Shown here: positions 18,073-25,945 of the stretch, piece after piece
Numbering within the stretch: the first letter of the stretch is position 1
Layout: the number at the start of each line of letters is the position of its first letter
NCBI RefSeq assembly: GCF_000235425.2
Contig: NZ_KI912266.1
Location: 3,415,671 to 3,479,670, forward strand
Direction: 5' to 3'
Length of the DNA: 64,000 nucleotides
Origin: Pseudofrankia saprophytica
Lineage (GTDB): Bacteria; Actinomycetota; Actinomycetes; Frankiales; Frankiaceae
Translations under genes and position numbers: made by a program
The notes under the pieces: generated by a model
Told to the model about the DNA's origin: nothing
Seen by the model: only the letters and a program-made list of their open reading frames with translations
Database searches by the model: none

Positions 18073-19275
18073 ATGGCGTCATCGGGTATCCGCGACCGCG
18101 TCGCGATCGTCGGGATGGGCTGCACGGCCTTCGGCGAGCACTGGGACAAGGGCGTGTCCGACCTGCTGATCGAGTCGTCCACGGCCGCCATGACGTCCGC
18201 CGGGGTGACCCGCGACGACATCGACGCCTACTGGCTCGGCACGATGGGCTCCGGCACCAGCGGGCTGACGCTCTCGCGGGCGCTGCGGCTGGACAACAAG
18301 CCGGTCACCCGGCTGGAGAACTTCTGCGCCACTGGTTCGGAGGCGCTGCGCAACGCCTGCTACGCCGTCGCGTCCGGCGCCTATGACATGGCCATGGCGA
18401 TCGGCGTCGAGAAGCTCAAGGACTCGGGCTTCTCCGGCCTCGTGACCACCCCGGTGCCTGGAGACGGCACGGGCAGTGACCTGACGGCACCGGCCGCGTT
18501 CAGCCTGCTCGCGCCGGCCTACGCGAGGCGCTACGGCGTCGACGACGCCGAGCTGAAGGACGTGCTCGCCAGGATCGCGGCGAAGAACCACTACAACGGC
18601 GCCCGCAACCCGCGGGCGCAGTTCCGCAAGGAGGTCAGCCGCGAGGCGGTGTGCGCCGCGCCGCTGGTCGCCGGGGCGCTGGGCGTGTTCGACTGCAGCG
18701 GCGTCTCCGACGGCAGCGCCGCCGCGATCGTGGTCCGCGCCGAGGACGCGCACCGGTACACCGACCGGCCGATCTACGTGAAGGGCCTGTCGTTCGTCGC
18801 GGGCCCGGCGACCGGTACGTCCGACCCGTCCTACGACTACACGACCTTCCCCGAGGTCGTCGCGAGCGCGCGGGACGCCTACCGGCAGGCCGGGGTGACG
18901 GACCCGCGCCGCGAACTGGCGATGGCCGAGGTCCATGACTGCTTCACGCCCACCGAGCTGGTCCTGATGGAGGACCTCGGCTTCGCCGACCGCGGCTTCG
19001 GCTGGAAGGAGGTCCTCGCCGGGACCTACGAGCTCGGCGGGGACCTGCCGGTCAACCCGGACGGCGGGCTGAAGGCCTTCGGCCACCCGATCGGCGCCAG
19101 CGGCCTGCGGATGATGTTCGAGTGCTGGCTGCAGCTACGCCGTGAGGCGCCGCCGGAGCGGCGGGTCGCCTCGGTGGACGCGGGCCGGACACTCGCGCTC
19201 ACCCACAACCTGGGTGGCCGGCCGGGTGAGTGCGTCTCGTTCGTCGGCGTCGTCGGCTCCGAGCCCGGCGACTGA
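18073..19275 (+). CDS. Thiolase-family protein (SCP-x / acetyl-CoA acetyltransferase-like)
   Basis: This 400-residue thiolase-fold protein has the nucleophile region RLENFCATGSEALRNACYAV (Cys about 92), HDCFTPTELVLMEDLGF (about 292-308), and GHPIGASGLRMMFECW (about 341-356), so all thiolase catalytic elements are present. It resembles the SCP-2 thiolase/lipid-transfer branch, which cleaves 3-ketoacyl-CoAs with bulky chains. It follows the ketosynthase-DUF35 fusion by three bases, and the two probably form a complex, as is known for thiolase-like/DUF35 partners in sterol side-chain degradation. The actual substrate is inferred only. Confidence 0.87.
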   Translation: MASSGIRDRVAIVGMGCTAFGEHWDKGVSDLLIESSTAAMTSAGVTRDDIDAYWLGTMGSGTSGLTLSRALRLDNKPVTRLENFCATGSEALRNACYAVASGAYDMAMAIGVEKLKDSGFSGLVTTPVPGDGTGSDLTAPAAFSLLAPAYARRYGVDDAELKDVLARIAAKNHYNGARNPRAQFRKEVSREAVCAAPLVAGALGVFDCSGVSDGSAAAIVVRAEDAHRYTDRPIYVKGLSFVAGPATGTSDPSYDYTTFPEVVASARDAYRQAGVTDPRRELAMAEVHDCFTPTELVLMEDLGFADRGFGWKEVLAGTYELGGDLPVNPDGGLKAFGHPIGASGLRMMFECWLQLRREAPPERRVASVDAGRTLALTHNLGGRPGECVSFVGVVGSEPGD

Positions 19276-19295
19276 GCGCTCGTCCGAGTGATGCT

Positions 19296-19311
19296 AATTA
19301 GTTAACTTCTT
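19296..19311 (+). promoter_or_regulatory. Recurring 16-bp AT-rich operator candidate, site 5
   Basis: AATTAGTTAACTTCTT matches the shared pattern at ten of twelve positions, 15 bases before the DUF35 gene start. A good -10 hexamer (TATTAT, 19314-19319) follows it directly, seven bases before the ATG. Transcription may therefore begin at or next to the ATG and be blocked by a protein bound here. Confidence 0.5.
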
Positions 19312-19326
19312 GCTATTATCCAACCT

Positions 19327-19758
19327 ATGGTTGCGCAGGTACCGGTGGCCGAGGGCTTGTTCACCTGGCCGTCCGACGAACCCCGGCTGATCGGCTCGGA
19401 GCGGGACGGGGTGATCTCCTTCCCGGCCCGCACCGGCGAGCAGGAGCGCCTGCTCGGCAGCCGCGGCACGCTCTGGAGCTTCACCACCCAGCAGTTCCGC
19501 CCGCCGTCCCCGCCCTACGACGGTGCCGACACGGCGGAGACGTTCGTGCCGTACGCGGTGGGCTACGTCGAGCTGCCGGGCGAGCTGCTCGTCCAGGGCC
19601 GCCTCACCGAGGCCGACCCGGCGAGGCTCGCGATCGGCCAGGAGATGGAGCTGACAGTCGTGCCCTACACGACCCGCCCCGACGGGACCGAGGTGCTGAC
19701 CTTCGCGTTCACGCCGACGGGCGGAGCGGACGAGCGGGAACAGGGGGATAGCGCATGA
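19327..19758 (+). CDS. DUF35 OB-fold protein lacking the zinc-ribbon cysteines
   Basis: This 143-residue protein begins GLFTWPSDEPRLIGSERDG and contains GTLWSFTTQQFRPPSPPYDG and PYAVGYVELPGELLVQGRLTE, the OB-fold part of the DUF35 family. It contains no cysteine at all, so the usual N-terminal zinc ribbon cannot bind metal. Its stop overlaps the ATG of the thiolase-like gene by four bases. DUF35 proteins of this kind form complexes with thiolase-like aldolases (Ltp2 type) and help accept the acyl-CoA substrate. No ribosome site is visible and the -10 lies seven bases upstream, so a leaderless message is possible. Confidence 0.8.
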   Translation: MVAQVPVAEGLFTWPSDEPRLIGSERDGVISFPARTGEQERLLGSRGTLWSFTTQQFRPPSPPYDGADTAETFVPYAVGYVELPGELLVQGRLTEADPARLAIGQEMELTVVPYTTRPDGTEVLTFAFTPTGGADEREQGDSA

Positions 19759-20906
19759 GCACGGCGGACGTCGCGATCGTCGGGGTCGGGTTGTTCCCGT
19801 TCGGCCGGTACGGCGCCAAGCCGTGCATGGAGATGGGCGCCGAGGCGGCCCGCGCCGCGCTCGCGGACGCGGGCGCCGACTGGGCCGACGTCCAGACCGC
19901 GTTCGTCGGCAGCCACGAGGTGTCCAACCCGGACGCGATCGTCGGGCTGCTGGGCCTGACCGGCATCCCGGTGCGTGGCGTGTTCAACGGCTGCGCGACC
20001 GGCGGCACCTCCCTGCAGATGGCCGCGCGGGCCATCCGCTACGGCGAGGCCGACGTCGCGATGGCGATCGGCATGGACAAGCACCCTCGCGGCGCCTTCT
20101 CCGGCGATCCGGCGATCATGGGCCTGCCGGCCTGGTACGGCCAGACCGGGATGTTCCTGACGACGCACTTCTTCGGCACGAAGATCAACCGGTACATGCA
20201 CCAGCACGGCGTCACCCGCGAGACGCTGGCCCGGGTCGCGGCGAAGAACTTCGCCAACGGCGCCCGCACCCCGCACGCCTGGCGGCGCACCCCGATGACG
20301 GCCGAGCAGATCCTCGACTCCGAGATCGTGAACTACCCGCTCACCCGGTACATGTTCTGTGGCCCCGATGAGGGGGCGGCCGCGGTCGTGCTGTGCCGGG
20401 CGGACCTCGCCCGCCGGTACACCTCGGCCCCCGTGTTCGTCCGGGCCGCGGAGCTGCGCAGCCGCCGCGCGGGCGCCTTCGAGGTGCAGAGCCCGTCCCT
20501 GCCGCTGGAGTCGGCGCCGAGCCCGACGGTCGACGCGTCCCGCGCCGCCTACGAGGCGGCGGGCATCGGCCCGGGGGACGTCGACGTCGCGCAACTGCAG
20601 GACACCGACGCCGGCTCCGAGGTCATCCACCTGGCCGAGAACGGCTTCTGCGCGGACGGCGAGCAGGAGAAGTGGGTCGCCGAGGGCACCACCGAACTGA
20701 CGGGGCGGCTGCCGGTCAACACCGACGGCGGCCTGATCGCCAACGGGGAGCCGATCGGCGCCTCCGGCCTGCGCCAGGTGTACGAGATCGTCCAGCAGCT
20801 CCAGGGCCGCGCCGGCGACCGCCAGGTCGGCGGCACTCCGCGCGTCGGCTACACGCACCTCTACGGCGCCCCGGGGGCGTCGGCGGTGTCGATCCTGTCG
20901 CGCTGA
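19755..20906 (+). CDS. Thiolase-like lipid-transfer/aldolase protein (Ltp2-type)
   Basis: This 383-residue thiolase-fold protein keeps VFNGCATGGTSLQMAARAI (Cys about 81), but the second thiolase Cys/His region reads QLQDTDAGSEVIHLAENGFC in place of HDCF, and the GHP motif reads GEPIGASG. These changes remove classical thiolase chemistry and are those seen in thiolase-like proteins paired with DUF35 partners, such as retro-aldolases that release short fragments in sterol side-chain degradation. Translational coupling (ATGA) to the DUF35 gene supports a two-subunit complex. Retro-aldol cleavage is inferred, not shown. Confidence 0.82.
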   Translation: MSTADVAIVGVGLFPFGRYGAKPCMEMGAEAARAALADAGADWADVQTAFVGSHEVSNPDAIVGLLGLTGIPVRGVFNGCATGGTSLQMAARAIRYGEADVAMAIGMDKHPRGAFSGDPAIMGLPAWYGQTGMFLTTHFFGTKINRYMHQHGVTRETLARVAAKNFANGARTPHAWRRTPMTAEQILDSEIVNYPLTRYMFCGPDEGAAAVVLCRADLARRYTSAPVFVRAAELRSRRAGAFEVQSPSLPLESAPSPTVDASRAAYEAAGIGPGDVDVAQLQDTDAGSEVIHLAENGFCADGEQEKWVAEGTTELTGRLPVNTDGGLIANGEPIGASGLRQVYEIVQQLQGRAGDRQVGGTPRVGYTHLYGAPGASAVSILSR

Positions 20907-21037
20907 ACGGCACGCACCGAGGACGGCCACGTCCGCCATCGGCGCGGCTCCGGCCCTCGCTGCGCGCCCGGCCGGCATCCGCGCCCCAGGGGCCGGCCGG
21001 GCGCCAGCGGCGCGCCGGCCGGCGGGAACGGAAGGGC

Positions 21038-21886
21038 ATGAGCACGCTCGACCAGCTGACGGTGGCGCCTGAGGACACCGTTCTCTACGACGTCCGGGCG
21101 GACGGGGTGGCCGTCCTGACGCTGAACCGCCCGGGCCGGCGCAACGCCTGGGGTTACGACATGGAGACCCGCTACTTCGCGCTGCTCGACGAGGCCGCCG
21201 CGGACCCGGCCGTCCGGGTCATCGTGGTCACCGGCGCCGGCGGCACGTTCTGCCCGGGCATGGACATGGACATCCTGCGGCGCGCGTCGACCGACCCGAC
21301 CTACCAGCGACCGGCCCGCCGCCCGCAGACCCACGCCCGCACCGTGCCCAAGCCCGTCGCCGCCGCCGTGGACGGGGCCTGCGCCGGTATCGGGTTCGTG
21401 CAGGCACTGATGGCGGACCTGCGGTTCACCACCGCGCGGGCGAAATGGACGCCGTCGTTCACCCGGCTCGCGCTGACCTCGGAGGACGCGGTCAGCTGGC
21501 TGCTGCCCCGTCTTGTCGGCGCCGGCCACGCCGCGGATCTGCTGTTGTCCTGCCGGGTGGTGCGGGGCGACGAAGCGGCGCGTCTGGGCCTTGCCAACCG
21601 CTGCGTCGAGCCCGACGACCTGCTGCCGGCCGCGCTCGCCTGGGCCGCCGACGTGGCGCGCGGCTGCGCGCCCTGGGCGCTGGCCCAGGTCAAGAACCAG
21701 CTGTCGCTCGACATGACTTCGACGTTGGAGGAGTCGCGGCTGCGCTCGAACGAGCTACTGACCGTGGCCCGTGAACGGCCCGACTATGCCGAGGGTGTCG
21801 CCTCGTTCCGGGAGCGCCGGGCGCCCCGCTTCGAGGGTCTGCCTGTCGACCATCCGCCGGTCGAGCTCGCCGGGCGGGGCCGATGA
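21038..21886 (+). CDS. Enoyl-CoA hydratase/isomerase family protein
   Basis: This 282-residue crotonase-fold protein is read from ATG 21038 with GGAAGGG before it. Oxyanion elements are GGTFCPGMDMDILRR (about 68-82) and VDGACAGIGFVQALMADLRF (about 111-130); LTSEDAVSWLLPRLVGAGHAADL follows. It is clearly related to the next gene product (shared RNxWxxDMExxYFALLD and FCPGxxM patterns), so the two look like a tandem duplication. It lies in the run after the Ltp2-like gene with a 130-base gap. Hydration of a 2-enoyl-CoA or a related crotonase reaction is expected. Confidence 0.88.
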   Translation: MSTLDQLTVAPEDTVLYDVRADGVAVLTLNRPGRRNAWGYDMETRYFALLDEAAADPAVRVIVVTGAGGTFCPGMDMDILRRASTDPTYQRPARRPQTHARTVPKPVAAAVDGACAGIGFVQALMADLRFTTARAKWTPSFTRLALTSEDAVSWLLPRLVGAGHAADLLLSCRVVRGDEAARLGLANRCVEPDDLLPAALAWAADVARGCAPWALAQVKNQLSLDMTSTLEESRLRSNELLTVARERPDYAEGVASFRERRAPRFEGLPVDHPPVELAGRGR

Positions 21887-22797
21887 GCGCGGACGGCTCG
21901 GCCCCGCCCGCGCCCGCGACGGCCGAGTCGGCGGTGGCCGAGCCCGTGGCTGGGGAGCCGCGGGATCTCGTCGGGTACGAGGTCGACGACGCCGGCGTGG
22001 CGGTCGCGACCCTGGACGACCCCGAGAACCGCAACGGCTGGTCGCCGGACATGGAGAACGCCTACTTCGCCGTCCTCGACGCCGCCGCGGCCGACCCGGC
22101 CGTGCGCGTCGTCGTGCTCACCGGCGCCGGGCGCACGTTCTGCCCCGGCCTGGCGATGAGCCGGCTCGGCGCGGTCGCCACCGGCGGGCTGCGGCTGGCC
22201 GACCGCCGGCCTCAGTACACGCCGCGGCTGTTCCCGAAGCCGCTGATCGGCGCGATCAACGGTGCCTGCGCCGGGATCGGCCTCATCCAGGCCCTGCAGT
22301 GCGACGTCCGGTTCGCTGCCCGCGGCGCCCGGTTCTCGACCGCGTTCGCCCGCCGCGGCCTGTCCGCCGAGTACAACCTGGCGTGGGTGCTGCCGCGCCT
22401 CGTGGGCGTCGAGCGCGCGCTCGACCTGCTGCTGTCTGCCCGCACGTTCGACGCCGAGGAGGCCCACCGGATCGGCCTGGTCAGCCGGCTGTCCGAGCCC
22501 GGCGAGGCACTCGCCGACGCGCGCGCCTATGCCCGGGACCTCGCCGTCAACTGCGCGCCGACCGCGCTCGCGGTGATCCGCCGCCAGGTGTACGCCGACC
22601 TGGACGTCGACTTCAACGAGGGCCTGCGGCGCTCGTTCGCGGCGATGGCCGACATGAACGCCCGCCCAGAGCTCGCCGAGGGTGTCGCGAGCTTCCGTGA
22701 GCGGCGCCCGCCGGACTTTCCGCCGCTGCCGGCGGACTTCGATCCGGCCGCGGTCCTCGACGCCGCGCCGGCGCCGTTCCCGCGTCCGGTGGCCTGA
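21883..22797 (+). CDS. Enoyl-CoA hydratase/isomerase family protein (tandem paralogue)
   Basis: This 304-residue protein overlaps the preceding hydratase gene by four bases (ATGA). An Ala/Pro-rich stretch of about 30 residues precedes the crotonase core. Core elements are GRTFCPGLAMSRLGAV (about 85-100), INGACAGIGLIQALQCDVRF (about 125-144), FARRGLSAEYNLAWVLPRLVG with the catalytic-position Glu, and a C-terminal SFRERRPPDFPPLPADF. Conservation of the pair after duplication suggests two related substrates or a hetero-oligomer. Confidence 0.88.
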   Translation: MSADGSAPPAPATAESAVAEPVAGEPRDLVGYEVDDAGVAVATLDDPENRNGWSPDMENAYFAVLDAAAADPAVRVVVLTGAGRTFCPGLAMSRLGAVATGGLRLADRRPQYTPRLFPKPLIGAINGACAGIGLIQALQCDVRFAARGARFSTAFARRGLSAEYNLAWVLPRLVGVERALDLLLSARTFDAEEAHRIGLVSRLSEPGEALADARAYARDLAVNCAPTALAVIRRQVYADLDVDFNEGLRRSFAAMADMNARPELAEGVASFRERRPPDFPPLPADFDPAAVLDAAPAPFPRPVA

Positions 22798-22908
22798 CCC
22801 GCGGCCGGCTGGCTCCGCGGTCGGCCACACGACGAACGATCAGCTATCTGGTGGAAGAGGTGCGCCCTGACCGCCCAGCATCCTGGCCGCCTGGGCCCGC
22901 TGCTGGAC

Positions 22909-23760
22909 GTGCGGCCCCTGGGCGGCGACCTGTTCGCCGGCCCGGGAGGCCCACCGCAGTCGGGCACCAGGGTCTTCGGTGGCCTGCTCCTCGCGCAGGC
23001 GCTGGTGGCCGCCGGCCGCACCGTCGGACCGGGCCTGGCCGTCAACAGCCTGTACGCGGGCTTCCTGCGCCCAGGACAGGCCTCGTCGCCGCTCGAGCAC
23101 GAGGTGGACCGGGTCAAGGACGGGCGCAGTTTCAGCTCCCGGGCGGCGCGGACGACCCAGAACGGGGCCGTGCTGCTACGGATGGAGGCCTCGTTCCACG
23201 CGGGGGAGACCGCGCTCGCCCACCAGGTGCCCGCCCCCGACGCGCCGGCGCCGGACGCGCTCGCTCCGGCGGAGAGCTGGTTCCACGGCGCGGGCCAGGA
23301 TCCGGCGCGCTGGGCGCGCGCGTTCCTGGGCAGCCACCCGGTCGACGTCCGTTTCCTCTCGGAGCCGCCGCCGCTGTCGGTGCGCCGTGGACCGCAGCCG
23401 CCGTGCCTCGCGGTGTGGCTGCGCTGCCGCGGGCCGCTCGGCGACGACCAGCTGCTGCACGCCGCGGCGCTGGCCTACGCCTCCGACCTGTTCATGCTGA
23501 GCGCGGCTCTGCTGCCCCACGGCGAGGTGCTGGCCGGCGTGGGCGCGTTCTTCGGCACGACGCTGGGGCACGCGATCTGGTTCCACGAGCCCCGCAGGGC
23601 CGACGACTGGCTCTACTTCGAGCAGGTGAGCCCATGGACGGGACACGGCAGGGCGATGACGCAGGGCCGGGTGTTCGACCGCAGCGGCGCCCTGGTCGCC
23701 ACCGTCGCGCAGGAGGGTCTGCTGCGCCGCCGGGAGGCCACGGCGCCCGCGCCGTTATAG
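22909..23760 (+). CDS. Acyl-CoA thioesterase, TesB/ACOT8-like double hot-dog
   Basis: The protein of at least 283 residues shows two hot-dog halves: DLFAGPGGPPQSGTRVFGGLLLAQALVAAGRTV and VNSLYAGFLRPGQ (N-terminal), and the C-terminal half ending FHEPRRADDWLYFEQVSPWTGHGRAMTQGRVFDRSG followed by ATVAQEGLLR, the standard TesB ending. It should hydrolyse acyl-CoA to free acid and CoA, relieving CoA trapping in the pathway. The GTG at 22909 is at the very edge of the domain. The frame is open upstream, and a CTG at 22867 six bases after GGAAGAGG would give the 14 more residues that the family normally has. The true start is therefore uncertain. Confidence 0.85.
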   Translation: MRPLGGDLFAGPGGPPQSGTRVFGGLLLAQALVAAGRTVGPGLAVNSLYAGFLRPGQASSPLEHEVDRVKDGRSFSSRAARTTQNGAVLLRMEASFHAGETALAHQVPAPDAPAPDALAPAESWFHGAGQDPARWARAFLGSHPVDVRFLSEPPPLSVRRGPQPPCLAVWLRCRGPLGDDQLLHAAALAYASDLFMLSAALLPHGEVLAGVGAFFGTTLGHAIWFHEPRRADDWLYFEQVSPWTGHGRAMTQGRVFDRSGALVATVAQEGLLRRREATAPAPL

Positions 23761-24104
23761 GATCGCGGATAGGTGACCAGTCGGCCTGGGATCCGTTCGG
23801 TGGGGGAGTACAGCGGGCTCGACGTGGAGGCGTTGCGGGCGGAACTCGGGGATCGTCGAGGATCAGCTGCCGCACCCAGAGAGGTTTCTATGCGTGTCGG
23901 AGAAGGCCGCGGTCAGGCCGATTCCATCACTGACCTCGGCCGAGGCTTTTGACTCCGGGGTGTTGCTCGCGCCAGCGCCGGCGGCGCGGCTCATCGAGCA
24001 TGCGAGGCAGTGCCTCGGTCGTCGATGTGGTGCGGCTACCACTGCAGGCGCGGTTACTGTAGGCGGCTGCGTCGTCGGTCAGGCCGCGGTTGGCCGAGGT
24101 CGCG
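23761..24104. other. Intergenic stretch without a recognisable gene
   Basis: These 344 bases lie between the convergent thioesterase and XRE regulator genes. Short open stretches exist on the plus strand, but none has a ribosome site together with a recognisable protein pattern. I see no strong hairpin. It may be decayed coding sequence. Confidence 0.5.
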
Positions 24105-24974
24105 TCAGCCCTTGTTCAGGTGCTCGTAGTCGGCGGCGATGCGCGCGAGGTGGTCGCGGGCCGCGTCGTCGAAGAAGGCGAGGTCGACGAGGGCCTCGAA
24201 CAGTTCGATGTAGGTGGCGATGTCGGCGGGTCCGGTGAGGGTGGCGGTCGCGGTCTCGGTGCCGACCATGACGGCGTCCTGGTCGTAGAGGTGGAAGCCG
24301 TGCCGGGGGAACACCCGTACCGGGGTGGTCCAGGGGATAATTCCGAGGCGCACGTTGGGCCGGTCGATCGCCTCGGCAAGGGCGTGGACCTGCTCGGCCA
24401 TGGTCGCGGCCGAGCCTGCCTGCCAGCGCAGCGCGCCCTCGGTCATGACGAGGACGAACTGTTTCGAGGTGTCGCCGAGTTGTCGCTGCCGGGCGAGGCG
24501 TGCCTGGGCGGCTTCGTCGATCTCGTCGCTGGACAGGGCGTGGGAGTCGGGGGTGCCGAACACGCACCGCATGTAGGCGGCGGTCTGGAGCAGGCCGATC
24601 ACCATGGTTGGCTGGAACGCTTGGACGAGGGTGGCGGAGACCTCGAGGTTGCCGATGCGGCGCTGGGTCTCGGCGACGCCGCGGGCCATGATGACCTTGG
24701 TGGAGGCCTCGTCGCGTAGCCCGATGACGAGGGCGACAAGGTGGTCGCGTTCGTCGGTGCCGAGCTTGTAGGCGTGGCAGAGTGCGGTGACGTCGTCGGT
24801 GCTGGGGAGGAGAAACCCCCGCTCGATCTTGGAGATCTTGGACTGGGACATGCCGGTGCGCCGGCCGGCCTCGGCGCCGGAGAGTCCGGCGGCGAGGCGG
24901 GCCGCGCGCAGGGTGGCGGCGAGGCGGGTCCGGTCGGCCGGGCCCCGGCCACGCACGGGCGCAGGGGTGGTCAT
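24105..24974 (-). CDS. XRE-family regulator with DUF5753 (Scr1-type) C-terminal domain
   Basis: This 289-residue protein has an N-terminal helix-turn-helix (LRAARLAAGLSGAEAGRRTGMSQSKISKIERG, about 20-51) and a C-terminal DUF5753 region (LVQAFQPTMVIGLLQTAAYMRCVF, then FVLVMTEGALRW and IIPWTTPVRVFPRHGFHLYD). This is the actinobacterial regulator type often found next to small DUF397 or DUF6879 genes and annotated as antitoxin-like. Its start overlaps the stop of the DUF6879 gene (ATGA), so the two are co-translated. It probably controls the divergent promoter region around 25744-25814, where a perfect inverted repeat is visible. Confidence 0.9.
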   Translation of the reverse strand: MTTPAPVRGRGPADRTRLAATLRAARLAAGLSGAEAGRRTGMSQSKISKIERGFLLPSTDDVTALCHAYKLGTDERDHLVALVIGLRDEASTKVIMARGVAETQRRIGNLEVSATLVQAFQPTMVIGLLQTAAYMRCVFGTPDSHALSSDEIDEAAQARLARQRQLGDTSKQFVLVMTEGALRWQAGSAATMAEQVHALAEAIDRPNVRLGIIPWTTPVRVFPRHGFHLYDQDAVMVGTETATATLTGPADIATYIELFEALVDLAFFDDAARDHLARIAADYEHLNKG

Positions 24975-25522
24975 GCGGCGCGGTTGGCCCGCCATTCCTC
25001 GGGGTGTCGGGCCCACCAGTCGAGGAAGGGTTCGGCGGTGGCGACGGCGGCGTCGCGGCATCGTCGGTAGGCGGTGGTCTGGTCGTCGTCGACGGGTTCG
25101 GCTCCCTCGAACCGTCCGGTGGGGTCGTAGTGCATGCGCAGGCCGTGCTGGTTGTCGACGATCCAGAAGTCGTGGTCGACCAGGGCGGCCGGTGGTGGGG
25201 TTTCGGTGAGGTCGAGGACGCGGATGTCCTCGAACCGCGCGTTGGGCCGGTAGCCCCATTCGCATTCGTAGCGAAGGTAGTCGGTGAGCGGCGTTCGCAG
25301 CACGTGGACGCGCTGGTTGAGGATTCCGGCTTCCTTTTCGTGGCGGAGCCGGTCGAGCCAGGGCTGTTTGCGGGCCAGGTCGGGGCCGGGCTCGCCGCGC
25401 AGGTAGCGGGCGACGTCGGCGCCGTCGGTGGCGTCGTCATAGTGGTCGAGGGTCTCGAGCCGGAACGCCGAGTGGGTCAGGCGGGCGTCGATGTACTCGC
25501 CGAGCTCGACGGCGTTGAGCAT
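24971..25522 (-). CDS. DUF6879 family protein
   Basis: This 183-residue protein is acidic and rich in aromatic residues: HSAFRLETLDHYD (about 17-29), EPGPDLARKQPWLDRLR (about 44-60), then VHVLRTPLTDYLRYECEWGY (about 72-91), DFWIVDNQHGLRMHYD and a C-terminal FLDWWARHPEEW. This pattern is the DUF6879 family, which sits beside XRE/DUF5753 regulators in many actinomycetes. The function is unknown; a partner or ligand-sensing role for the regulator is an inference. A GGAGGAGGT ribosome site precedes the ATG, and the start lies 46 bases inside the upstream 77-aa gene. Confidence 0.82.
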   Translation of the reverse strand: MLNAVELGEYIDARLTHSAFRLETLDHYDDATDGADVARYLRGEPGPDLARKQPWLDRLRHEKEAGILNQRVHVLRTPLTDYLRYECEWGYRPNARFEDIRVLDLTETPPPAALVDHDFWIVDNQHGLRMHYDPTGRFEGAEPVDDDQTTAYRRCRDAAVATAEPFLDWWARHPEEWRANRAA

Positions 25523-25710
25523 CGCGTGACCTCCTCCAGCAGCGACAGCGGAACCTCGACGGCCGTCTCGTCCGCCCCGAGAGGTACCCGTGCCAGCGTG
25601 CCCGCGTCAAGGCGGTAGCCCTGGATGACCACGGTGCCGCGGTCGGTCGCATAGGCCGTCGGGCAGGTCCGCCCGTCCGGGCATTCGCCCGCGATCCGCG
25701 TGAGTCGCAT
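25477..25710 (-). CDS. Small conserved-type protein preceding the DUF6879/XRE pair
   Basis: This 77-residue protein has a perfect AGGAGG ribosome site five bases before the ATG. The first 60 residues read as a compact beta-rich unit with two Cys (GECPDGRTCPTAYATDRGT, then VVIQGYRL, and VEVPLSLLEEV); the Ser-rich tail lies in the region overlapping the next gene. I recall similar short proteins in the same position in other actinomycetes, ahead of DUF6879 and XRE genes, but no function is known. It is the first gene of a three-gene minus-strand unit. Confidence 0.72.
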   Translation of the reverse strand: MRLTRIAGECPDGRTCPTAYATDRGTVVIQGYRLDAGTLARVPLGADETAVEVPLSLLEEVTRCSTPSSSASTSTPA

Positions 25711-25743
25711 CGGTCCTCCTGTGGTCCGCGACGATCGGTTAGC

Positions 25744-25814
25744 CCATCTTAGATGGAATAGCTTGACATGCAAGATCCCGGCGACCTAGTTTCTTAGTCC
25801 AGTTCTGATGGAAT
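25744..25814. promoter_or_regulatory. Divergent control region with inverted and direct repeats
   Basis: A perfect inverted repeat CCATC-TTA-GATGG lies at 25744-25756. The octamer GATGGAAT occurs at 25752-25759 and again at 25807-25814, 55 bases apart. Between them is a plus-strand promoter candidate, TTGACA at 25763-25768 with TAGTTT at 25787-25792 (18-base spacer). The XRE regulator encoded nearby is the likely binder. Confidence 0.5.
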
Positions 25815-25945
25815 TGAAGGCCCGGCGGGTGTGGCCGGCGCGTAGCCTCCGCCACACGCGCCACAGCCCGTCCCGAGACCCGCCGCCGCCCGGAACAGCG
25901 ACCGAACGCCGGGCGGCGTCGGCACCACCCTTCCAGGAGGACCCG

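Noticed and set aside
23894-24238. Plus-strand frame of 114 codons
   Set aside because: It runs antisense into the XRE regulator, becomes Arg-only and has no ribosome site.
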